Shown here in pieces: positions 15,811 to 22,340 of a DNA stretch of 22,340 nucleotides. This stretch comes from an uncultured Oscillospiraceae bacterium (GTDB lineage: Bacteria > Bacillota > Clostridia > Oscillospirales > Oscillospiraceae). Under the pieces are notes generated by a model. It did no database searches. It saw only the letters and a list, made by a program, of their open reading frames with translations, and was not told where the DNA came from. The translations under genes and the position numbers were made by a program. The stretch's first letter is position 1. Every line of letters starts with the position of its first letter. The stretch spans positions 1-22,340 of the forward strand of contig CAKTNN010000037.1 in NCBI GenBank assembly GCA_934589065.1. Reading direction: 5' to 3'.

Positions 15811-16171
15811 TCATTGCTTTCCCAGTGCCGCATACCCTTTCTTTGTCATTGCGAACCAGTCCTCAGACTGGTGTGGCAATCCCCCGGATATTCAGATTGC
15901 CCAAAGGGAATACACGCCGTCTTCTCACCCCGTCGCGGCTTCGTCACGCCTTGGCCTCCCTACAGGGGGGCTGTCGAGCGAAGCGAGACTGGGGAGTCTC
16001 TGCGTGTCCAAATTACACAACGTTTCCGTTGAATGATGAGGCCTGACTTCCTACGGTTTTTCCGTTCAACCGGACAGAGTTGTTGCGGAAACGTAAAGAC
16101 AACTCATCCGTCACACGCTTCGCGTGTGCCACCTTCCCTACTAGGGAAGGCAAGGCGACTGCGCCGCGCCA
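15811..16171 (+). repeat. Composite repeat module upstream of dnaA, second (tandem) copy
   Basis: A half hairpin (15811 onward) is followed by a hairpin with stem CCAGTC-ctca-GACTGG (15845-15881). The linker beginning CCCCCGGATATTCAGATTGC (15882-15948) and a family B repeat (15949-16170) complete it. The family B copies at 15586 and 15949 are 363 bp apart and nearly identical, showing a recent tandem duplication. Confidence 0.87.
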
Positions 16172-16423
16172 CGTCATTGCTTTCCCAGTGCCACATACCC
16201 CCTTCTTTGTCATTGCGAACCAGTCCTCAGACTGGTGTGGCAATCTCGGACGCGGAGCAACGTATCAGCTGGTACAAGAAGATTCCCACGGCAGTGTGCG
16301 CACTGCCTCGGAATGACGGAAAAAGTGTCATTGCTTTCCCAGTGCCGCAGCACTGGTGTGGCAATCTCAACCTCCCGTTTACCACTGGTGTGGTGACCGA
16401 AGGGAATGCCCTTGGGTGCAATC
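16172..16423 (+). repeat. Hairpin repeat cluster upstream of yitT
   Basis: Bases 16172-16245 hold a half plus a complete hairpin. Bases 16246-16317 hold the alternative-stem form (GGCAGTG-tgcg-CACTGCC) with the same leader as at 10062 (GCGGAGCAACGTATCAGCTGG). Bases 16327-16366 are a TTTC-bulge copy with stem CCAGTG/CACTGG, and 16381-16423 are a right half with the folding insert. From about 16424 to 16540 the DNA looks unique, with no gene seen. Confidence 0.85.
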
Positions 16424-16540
16424 TTAGTCCTCCTCCAACCGGAGCGGGCTTTCCATTCTTTCTGTCTGCCCCATGGAAACAATATACAAAAACTTCCTAT
16501 ATTTCCACGGAAACTTATACTCCCGTTTCCGGAAAAGGGG

Positions 16541-16569
16541 TTGACCCCGGTTTTCGGGTATGTTATAGT
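16541..16569 (+). promoter_or_regulatory. Sigma-A promoter of the yitT-guaB region
   Basis: TTGACC (16541-16546), a 17-bp spacer and TATAGT (16564-16569) give a predicted start near 16576. The leader contains a small hairpin, TTCTCTC-aagcg-GAGAGAA (16587-16605). Confidence 0.8.
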
Positions 16570-16637
16570 TATTAACTAGAAACCCATTCTCTCAAGCGGA
16601 GAGAAAAATAAGTAAATAGTGTAAAAAAGGAAGAAAA

Positions 16638-17558
16638 ATGCGAAATATCAAGCTTATTTGGACATATTTTGTCATTGCTTTCGTGGCATTGCTGGCAGCA
16701 CTGAACTATGAGCTTTTCGTGTTTCCAAACCAGTTTGCCCCTTCCGGGATCAACGGTATCTGCACCATGATCCAGTACATCAGCGGCATCAGCGTGGGCT
16801 ATCTGAGCCTGCTTGTTAATATTCCTCTGGCGCTGCTGGTTTTCTTTAAGGTCAGCAAGCCCATGGCTCTGCGGAGCATGGTGTATGTGGTGGTGTTTTC
16901 CGTGGGACTGCTGATACTGGACAAGGTGAATTTGTCTGCCTTCGCCTATTCTACAGAAAACGGAACCAGCCGGATTTTGGGGCCCCTGACCGCCGGAATC
17001 ATTATGGGATTCATCTACTCCATCCTGATTAAGGCCAGTGCCTACACCGGCGGCACGGATTTTGTGGCTGCCATCATCCACAGCAAGTACCCGGAAAAAA
17101 GCGTCTTCGGTCTGACCTTTACCATGAACGCTTTGGTTGCCATCGCCAGCTATTTTGTGTATGATTACAAAATGGAGCCGGTGCTTTTGTGCATCCTTTA
17201 CAGCTTTGCCTCCTCCAATATGGCGGAGCGGTTTTTGAAAAACGGGCGCAGCGCCGTCCGGTTTGAAATCGTCACCAATTTCCCGGAGGAAATCAGCCGG
17301 GAGATCATCAGCAAGCTTCACCACACCGCAACGGTCTTCCCTGCCAAGGGAATGTACAATGGCAAGGAAGTGGATATTGTGATGTGCGTGGTGAACAATA
17401 ACCAGGTGGCAATGCTTTCCGGCATTGTAGAGCGCTATCCCCACACCTTTGCCATTATGAGCCAGGTCAATCGGGTCATGGGCAACTTCCGGCATTACTC
17501 CAAGCAGGGCCAGGAAGTGGTTCCTGTCCTGGATCAGGGCGACGGCAAAACGGTGTAA
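16638..17558 (+). CDS. YitT-family membrane protein (DUF161/DUF2179)
   Basis: This 306-residue integral membrane protein has about five hydrophobic segments in residues 8-195 and the family hallmarks FVFPNQFAPSGINGI and SAYTGGTDFVAAII. A soluble C-terminal DUF2179 domain (about residues 215-295) contains TATVFPAKGMYNGKEVDIVM. YitT-type proteins are widespread in Firmicutes and their transported substrate or function is not established. AAGGAAG lies about 5 bases before the ATG. guaB starts 63 bases downstream on the same strand with no terminator between, so cotranscription is plausible. Confidence 0.9.
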   Translation: MRNIKLIWTYFVIAFVALLAALNYELFVFPNQFAPSGINGICTMIQYISGISVGYLSLLVNIPLALLVFFKVSKPMALRSMVYVVVFSVGLLILDKVNLSAFAYSTENGTSRILGPLTAGIIMGFIYSILIKASAYTGGTDFVAAIIHSKYPEKSVFGLTFTMNALVAIASYFVYDYKMEPVLLCILYSFASSNMAERFLKNGRSAVRFEIVTNFPEEISREIISKLHHTATVFPAKGMYNGKEVDIVMCVVNNNQVAMLSGIVERYPHTFAIMSQVNRVMGNFRHYSKQGQEVVPVLDQGDGKTV

Positions 17559-17621
17559 TTCCCTTATCAGTTCGATACCCATCTTCATATAAAGACAAAT
17601 TCTCAAGGAGGAACGATTCCA

Positions 17622-19127
17622 ATGGCTTACTACTATCCCGAACCCAGCCACACCTTCAGTGAGTACCTTCTGGTTCCCGGCTATACTTCCGAGGATTGCA
17701 TCCCCGACAAGGTGACCCTGAGAACCCCCCTCGTCAAGTTCCGCAAGGGACAGGAGGAGTCCCCCATCAGCCTGAACATCCCCCTGACCTCTGCCGTTAT
17801 GCAGTCCGTCTCCAACGATACCCTGGCAATTGCCCTTGCCAAGGAGGGCGGCATCAGCTTCATCTATGGCTCCCAGTCTATTGAAAGTCAGGCGGCTATG
17901 GTCTCCAAGGTCAAGCATCACAAGGCCGGTTTCGTAACCTCCGCCTCTAACCTGACCCCGGAAAACACCCTGGCGGATATCCTGGCCCTGAAGGAGAAGA
18001 ACGGCTTCTCCACCGTCGCCATCACCGATGACGGCACTGCCAACGGTAAACTCCTGGGCATCGTTTCCAGCCGGGACTACCGGGTGAGCCGAATGGATGT
18101 ATCCGAAAAGGTCGCTACCTTTATGACTCCCCGGGAAAAGCTCATCACTGCTCCTGCAGAGACCACTCTGAAGGAAGCAAACGATATTATCTGGGAGCAC
18201 AAGCTCAACAGCCTGCCCATTGTGGATGCCAACGATCATCTCCTCTATTTTGTATTCCGGAAGGACTATGCCTCCCACAAGGCCAATCCCCTGGAGCTGC
18301 TGGACAGCCAGAAGCGGTATCTCGTGGGTGCGGGCATCAATACCCGGGACTACGAGAAGCGGATTCCCGCCCTGCTGGAGGCCGGCGTGGATGTGCTGGT
18401 AATCGATTCCTCCGAGGGCTACACCTGCTGGCAGAAGAAGACCATCCAGTGGGTGCGCAAGACCTACGGCGATACCGTAAAGATCGGCGCAGGAAACGTG
18501 GTTGACCGGGATGGCTTCCGGTTCCTGGCAGAGGCCGGTGCGGACTTTGTGAAGGTGGGCATCGGCGGCGGCTCTATCTGCATCACCCGGGAAACCAAGG
18601 GCATCGGCCGCGGACAGGCTACGGCCCTGATTGAGGTTGCAGCAGCAAGAGACCAGTATTTCCAGGAGACCGGCGTGTATGTGCCTATCTGCTCCGATGG
18701 CGGCATTGTCCATGATTATCACATGACCCTTGCTCTGGCTATGGGCGCGGACTTTTTGATGCTGGGCCGGTACTTCGCCCGGTTTGACGAGGGCCCCACC
18801 CCCAAGATTATGGTAAACGGCGCTTATATGAAGGAATACTGGGGCGAGGGCAGCAACCGTGCCCGGAACTGGCAGCGGTATGACCTGGGCGGTGCTACCA
18901 AGCTGAGCTTTGAAGAGGGCGTGGATTCCTACGTCACCTACGCGGGCCCCCTGCACGACAATGTAGAGGCCTCCCTTTACAAGGTTCGCTCCACCATGTG
19001 CAACGTGGGCGTTACCAATATTCCCGACCTGCAGCGGGACGCCAAGCTGACCCTGGTATCCTCCGTCTCCATTGTAGAAGGCGGCTACCATGATGTCACC
19101 CTCCGCTCCTCCAACCAGGTAAAGTAA
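17622..19127 (+). CDS. guaB: Inosine-5'-monophosphate dehydrogenase
   Basis: This 501-residue enzyme makes XMP from IMP with NAD+, the committed step to GMP. A pair of CBS domains is inserted at about residues 105-220 in a TIM barrel. The catalytic Cys320 lies in [12 protein letters not shown], the NAD-site Asp262 in VIDSSEGY, and the mobile flap has NWQRYDLGG with R419-Y420 as the catalytic Arg-Tyr pair. The Cys loop carries Gly where the common form has Pro (GPGSICTT), and the flap differs from the usual one, so this is the divergent IMPDH type. AGGAGGA precedes the ATG. A strong terminator follows. Confidence 0.95.
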   Translation: MAYYYPEPSHTFSEYLLVPGYTSEDCIPDKVTLRTPLVKFRKGQEESPISLNIPLTSAVMQSVSNDTLAIALAKEGGISFIYGSQSIESQAAMVSKVKHHKAGFVTSASNLTPENTLADILALKEKNGFSTVAITDDGTANGKLLGIVSSRDYRVSRMDVSEKVATFMTPREKLITAPAETTLKEANDIIWEHKLNSLPIVDANDHLLYFVFRKDYASHKANPLELLDSQKRYLVGAGINTRDYEKRIPALLEAGVDVLVIDSSEGYTCWQKKTIQWVRKTYGDTVKIGAGNVVDRDGFRFLAEAGADFVKVGIGGGSICITRETKGIGRGQATALIEVAAARDQYFQETGVYVPICSDGGIVHDYHMTLALAMGADFLMLGRYFARFDEGPTPKIMVNGAYMKEYWGEGSNRARNWQRYDLGGATKLSFEEGVDSYVTYAGPLHDNVEASLYKVRSTMCNVGVTNIPDLQRDAKLTLVSSVSIVEGGYHDVTLRSSNQVK

Positions 19128-19147
19128 AGAAACAGAAAACGGATAAA

Positions 19148-19203
19148 ATCCCCCTAAAGCAGACCGAGGAAAAATCCAAAGCCTGCTTCAGGGGGATTTT
19201 TTC
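19148..19203 (+). terminator. Rho-independent terminator of guaB
   Basis: Arms ATCCCCCT plus AAGCAG (19148-19162) pair with CTGCTT plus AGGGGGAT (19183-19197), with one mismatch between the two blocks, and run into TTTTTT. It starts about 20 bases after the guaB stop. Confidence 0.92.
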
Positions 19204-19337
19204 TGAGCAGAGATCGCAAAGGAACCTGATATACAGGCACAAAAACGGGGCTGCTGTAGAAAAATGTGATTTTATATCGGCAAAAATTCAAGAAAAATGT
19301 GCGAAACCTGCATAAGGCTTTTCTCACCAAGCCAAAG

Positions 19338-19374
19338 AAGCCCCTTCGCAAACGGCGCGAAGGGGTTTCTTTTT
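19338..19374. terminator. Rho-independent terminator at the 3' end of the SGNH gene, possibly bidirectional
   Basis: CCCCTTCGC (19341-19349) pairs with GCGAAGGGG (19357-19365), extended by AAG/TTT. On the plus strand TTTCTTTTT follows. On the minus strand, CTTCTTTGGCTT follows the stem, which starts just past the stop at 19373. It would serve the convergent genes. Bases 19204-19337 hold nothing I recognise. Confidence 0.82.
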
Positions 19375-20629
19375 AAATCCAGAAGGTTTTTTGATTCAGG
19401 ATCTGCCCTTCCGGGCCATATACCGTCAGCTGCCAATTGTTTCCCGTGGGCACGGTGACGGTTTCCACCCGGCCGCCAATGTTGGTCAGCACTTTTTCTG
19501 CCAGGGGATTCATCTGGAAGGTTTCCGGAATTTCTGCCTTGGCGGTAAATTCTTCAACCCCCAAAAGGGAGAGAATTTCCCAAATATCTTCCGCCGATGT
19601 CATGGTTTCTTCCAGCCAGGCGGTGTATTGGGCGTAATCCTGGGCCCAGTCCGGATTGTCTGTGTGGGTTTCCAGGGCGTAGTTTTCCGTGAGAAAGTCC
19701 CCCACAGCACGGGTTACCTTCTTTGCCCCCAGGGGGTTGAGATGGCTGGCGTCGTCATACCAGTCGGTATCCTCGTCAATGAGATCCGTGTGCTGCAAAT
19801 CCAGGGCGGCAGCGCCCATCTCCCGGGCCATGTCCATCGCCAGATTGGAGTAACGCTGATAATCCTCGGAATCTCCGTCATGGAAAGGAATGCTTATGAC
19901 CACGGGGATAATATCTTCCTCTTGACAGTAGGTGATGAATTTCCGCAGATATTGCAGGGCAACGGTATCGGATTCCTCCGGGTATTGGTCGGCGGGAACA
20001 AGAATGGGATTGGTGTTCGGGGTAACTGCCAGCCGCAGCTCGCCGCCTTTTTGCCGGCTGTCCGGGGCTTCTTGCCCCATGCCCCGATAGAGTTTTTCCG
20101 TATTCAGGTATTTCCACCGGTTGTGAAAGACATCCAGGGGGAAAAACAGTTCGTAACGGTCGGAGTTTTTCGGAAACGCATCCACAATCCCCTGAATCTT
20201 GGTTTTGTTCATGGGGAAGGGGTCAAAGGCGGCATGGGCCAGGGCGGTTTCCATAGAGGTGTATTGTGCATGGGTAAGGAAGGTTTCCATCACCGCAATT
20301 TTCGGCTTGTGCTGCTCCACCGCATTGCGCATCATCCAGTAGCTGCAGGCGACGGAGCCGCCGTGAATTCCCAGATTGTAGGAGGTAATGCCGTATTCCT
20401 TCCATAGCTGCATGGGCAAAACGCTGTTGATGATGTGGCTGGTTCCGAAAAACAGAACATCGTAATCCCGCTGGTCTGCCAGAAAGGGGCGATTTTTATA
20501 GTAGCCGTCGTTCACCCGCAGGGCCCGGGACAGAAAAACCAGTCCCCCTGCCAGCATTGCCAGCAGCACCAGGATGCTGACGGCCTGCCGGAACCGTTTA
20601 GAACTGAAAATAGATAAAGCTGGACGCAT
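19373..20629 (-). CDS. Membrane-anchored SGNH-type (AlgX/AlgJ-like) partner of MBOAT
   Basis: This 418-residue protein has an N-terminal membrane anchor (about residues 15-33) and an extracytoplasmic SGNH-like hydrolase/transferase fold. FFGTSH holds the nucleophile candidate Ser64. DDASHLNPLGAKK carries the Asp and His of the catalytic dyad, near D293 and H296. Proteins of this kind sit beside MBOAT acyltransferases and finish transfer of acetyl groups to exopolysaccharide or cell-wall polymers; the acceptor here is unknown. The start at 20629 is chosen because the next upstream in-frame Met (20764) lies deep in the MBOAT gene with no hydrophobic signal; it still overlaps that gene by 32 bases. 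GGGGGAA is a plausible ribosome site. Confidence 0.82.
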   Translation of the reverse strand: MRPALSIFSSKRFRQAVSILVLLAMLAGGLVFLSRALRVNDGYYKNRPFLADQRDYDVLFFGTSHIINSVLPMQLWKEYGITSYNLGIHGGSVACSYWMMRNAVEQHKPKIAVMETFLTHAQYTSMETALAHAAFDPFPMNKTKIQGIVDAFPKNSDRYELFFPLDVFHNRWKYLNTEKLYRGMGQEAPDSRQKGGELRLAVTPNTNPILVPADQYPEESDTVALQYLRKFITYCQEEDIIPVVISIPFHDGDSEDYQRYSNLAMDMAREMGAAALDLQHTDLIDEDTDWYDDASHLNPLGAKKVTRAVGDFLTENYALETHTDNPDWAQDYAQYTAWLEETMTSAEDIWEILSLLGVEEFTAKAEIPETFQMNPLAEKVLTNIGGRVETVTVPTGNNWQLTVYGPEGQILNQKTFWI

Positions 20630-22055
20630 TGAAGCCGTTCCCCCAAATTCCAAAAATAAAGACGAAAAGCATGAATAGAACCAGGAAAAGTTCCCGGAAA
20701 AGCCAGTTCTGCCGGGCAAATGCAGATTGCAGGTCGATTCCCCGGTATTGCAGAAGATCCACAATCAGCAGCACTGCCACAGAAATGGTCAGCACCCACA
20801 TATCCGGGCTGTCCAGCCCCATGGTGTGGTTTCGCAGGGCATCCATCAGCGGGAAGACATTTCTGGAGGTGAGGATGTGCAGCAGCATATCTACGGCTAC
20901 GCCCAGGCCCTCTGCCCGGAAGAAGAGCCAGGCAAAGTCCACCAGAAGAAAGGTAATCGCCATCCGGAATACCCGGTAGCTCCCGGCTTCCGTGTTTATT
21001 TTCATCGCGCACAGCGCCTTTTCCCGGTAGGGCTTGGTCACTTTCCCTGCAATCTGGTAGAATCCGTGGAGCAGTCCCCACACCGCAAAGCTCCAGCTTG
21101 CCCCGTGCCACAGACCGCTGAGGAGGAAGACGATCAGAATATTGCGGTAGTTTTTCCACTTGGCGCACCGGCTGCCCCCCAGAGGAAAGTAGACATAATC
21201 CCGGAACCAGGTGCTGAGGCTAATGTGCCACCGCCGCCAGAATTCCTGAATGGACTGGGCAAAATAGGGAGAATGGAAGTTTTCCGGCAGAAGGATGCCC
21301 AGCATCCGGGCAGCGCCGATTGCCATGGAGGAGTAGCCTGCAAAATCGCAGTAAATCTGCAGCCCATAGACAACGGTGGCAAACACCAGGCAAACCCCGG
21401 CATAGCTGCCATAAGAATTGTATACTGCATCCACCAGCACGGCGGCCCGGTCGGCGATCACCAGCTTGAGAAAGTAACCCCAGGTCAGGGTAAGCAGACC
21501 TGCGCGCAGGTCGGAATAGTTGGGCTTTTTGGGATTGGTATACTGGGGGAGCATTCCGTCTCCCCGCCCGATGGGGCCGGAGAGCAGCTGGGGAAAGAAG
21601 GAGACAAAGAGGGCCAGGTTTATAAAATTGGTCTCTGCCTTGTATTTGCCCTTGTATACGTCAATCAGGTACCCGGCACTCTGGAAGGTGAAAAAGGAAA
21701 TGCCCACCGGCAGAATCAGGTTCAGCCTGGGCAAAACCCGGCTCTGGCCCAATTTACCCAGGAGGGATTCCAGGGTGTAGAGAAGAAAATCGGTGTATTT
21801 GAATACCGCCAGAATCCCCAGCACCGCCGTCAGCCCCGCCCAGAAGACCCACTTCCGGTTTTGGAGCAGCCGGGCGGCAAAATAAGTAACCAGGGTGCAG
21901 CCAAGCAGCAGCAGGCAGTAGCGTTTGCTGAAGCAGCTGTAAAAATAGTAGCTTGCCAGCAGCAGCGCCGGATTTTTCCACTTGGCGGGAATCAGTCCCA
22001 CTGCAATGAGCACCAGCGGGAAAAACAGCAGAAAGGCATAAGAATTAAATAGCAT
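20598..22055 (-). CDS. MBOAT family membrane O-acyltransferase (AlgI/DltB-like)
   Basis: This 485-residue polytopic protein starts MLFNSYAFLLFFPLVLI, a typical AlgI-type N-terminus. It has FWRRWHISLSTWFRDYVYFPLGGSR and the catalytic His near residue 317 in SGLWHGASW. Members move acyl groups across the membrane onto secreted polysaccharides or teichoic acids. No dlt genes or alginate genes are visible, so an exopolysaccharide O-acetylation role with the overlapping SGNH gene is inferred. GGGAGGACGT precedes the ATG. An extended -10 (TGGTATGCT) near 22090-22110 on this strand is a weak promoter candidate. Its direction opposes the inferred fork direction on this side of the origin. Confidence 0.92.
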   Translation of the reverse strand: MLFNSYAFLLFFPLVLIAVGLIPAKWKNPALLLASYYFYSCFSKRYCLLLLGCTLVTYFAARLLQNRKWVFWAGLTAVLGILAVFKYTDFLLYTLESLLGKLGQSRVLPRLNLILPVGISFFTFQSAGYLIDVYKGKYKAETNFINLALFVSFFPQLLSGPIGRGDGMLPQYTNPKKPNYSDLRAGLLTLTWGYFLKLVIADRAAVLVDAVYNSYGSYAGVCLVFATVVYGLQIYCDFAGYSSMAIGAARMLGILLPENFHSPYFAQSIQEFWRRWHISLSTWFRDYVYFPLGGSRCAKWKNYRNILIVFLLSGLWHGASWSFAVWGLLHGFYQIAGKVTKPYREKALCAMKINTEAGSYRVFRMAITFLLVDFAWLFFRAEGLGVAVDMLLHILTSRNVFPLMDALRNHTMGLDSPDMWVLTISVAVLLIVDLLQYRGIDLQSAFARQNWLFRELFLVLFMLFVFIFGIWGNGFNASSFIYFQF

Positions 22056-22146
22056 ACGTCCTCCCAGGCAATCTTGCCGGATTCTTGAAAATCATACCTA
22101 AAGCATACCATATTTCCGGAGAAAAAGCCATAGTATTTTTCGTCTC

Positions 22147-22174
22147 TTGACGAATGGTGGGAATCTGCTATAAT
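22147..22174 (+). promoter_or_regulatory. Sigma-A promoter reading out of the window
   Basis: TTGACG (22147-22152), a 16-bp spacer and a perfect TATAAT (22169-22174) predict a start near 22181. Transcription would enter the repeat block and leave the window, so the gene it serves is not visible; it is divergent from the MBOAT gene. Confidence 0.7.
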
Positions 22175-22206
22175 GAAAATGGGAGAAAGCGGAGATTCCG
22201 CTTTTC

Positions 22207-22328
22207 GTCATCGCGAGGCAGCTGGCACAAGAAGATTCCCACGGCAGTCTAGCGCCGCAGCGCTGTGCAGAGCGCAACCGCCGAAGGCGGCTCTTAGCGC
22301 GGAGCAGTGCGCACTGCCTCGGAATGAC
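22207..22328 (+). repeat. Long alternative-stem hairpin repeat at the window end
   Basis: Bases 22232-22328 are identical by eye (97 of 97) to 13808-13904. Outer arms GTCATCGCGAGGCAG (22207-22221) and CTGCCTCGGAATGAC (22314-22328) also pair, making a large cruciform-capable palindrome. Confidence 0.87.
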
Positions 22329-22340
22329 GGAAAGGGTGTC

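Noticed and set aside
15475..16423. Possible CRISPR array
   Set aside because: The repeats are palindromic and of two nested families with unequal spacing and homologous linkers; there are no unique spacers of constant length and no cas genes.
16572..19091. 839-residue open frame on the minus strand
   Set aside because: It is antisense to both yitT and guaB and spans their promoter and intergenic region; no domain is recognisable.
19204..19337. Possible small RNA or gene between the two terminators
   Set aside because: I found no promoter, conserved structure or coding potential; only short chance inverted repeats.

Overview
This window is the replication-origin region of a low-to-medium-GC Firmicute, most likely a gut Clostridia (Oscillospirales-like). 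That placement is inferred from protein style, a bile salt hydrolase, clostridial-type dispersed intergenic repeats and the gene order. On the minus strand, reading leftward from about 15.3 kb, lie dnaA, oriC, dnaN, an S4-domain yaaA, recF, a small GIY-YIG element, gyrB, gyrA, rnhA, remB (DUF370), an MntA/HepT toxin-antitoxin pair and a bile salt hydrolase. Order and overlaps match the Bacillus-type dnaA-dnaN-yaaA-recF-gyrB-gyrA cluster, except that remB sits after gyrA-rnhA and a GIY-YIG element occupies the recF-gyrB gap. The usual rpmH-rnpA cluster is absent upstream of dnaA.

The origin lies between dnaN and dnaA (about 13.13-13.34 kb). It has an AT-rich palindrome, a run of DnaA-trio-like triplets and at least seven DnaA-box-like nonamers, one of them perfect. 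A dnaA promoter with two further box-like sites sits upstream of dnaA. To the left (417-2842, plus strand) is an operon of a DUF1836 MerR-like regulator with hflK and hflC; its near-consensus promoter carries a perfect 16-bp palindrome. To the right are a YitT-family membrane protein and an IMP dehydrogenase (plus strand), then an MBOAT O-acyltransferase with an SGNH-type partner (minus strand).

Almost all long non-coding stretches (1-345, 9999-10234, 13372-13979, 15475-16423, 22207-22340) are filled with two interlinked repeat families. One is a short hairpin family (GTCATTGCGA...GTGGCAATC) whose stem varies in a compensatory way between copies. The other is a roughly 220-bp clostridial-type palindromic repeat. 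Together they make composite modules of about 360 bp that flank dnaA on both sides.

The most interesting object is at 10179-10599. Two inverted hairpin copies, each extended to about 52 bp, bracket an interior that is almost entirely one GIY-YIG nuclease gene. This looks like a minimal mobile element and a plausible source or driver of the dispersed hairpins.
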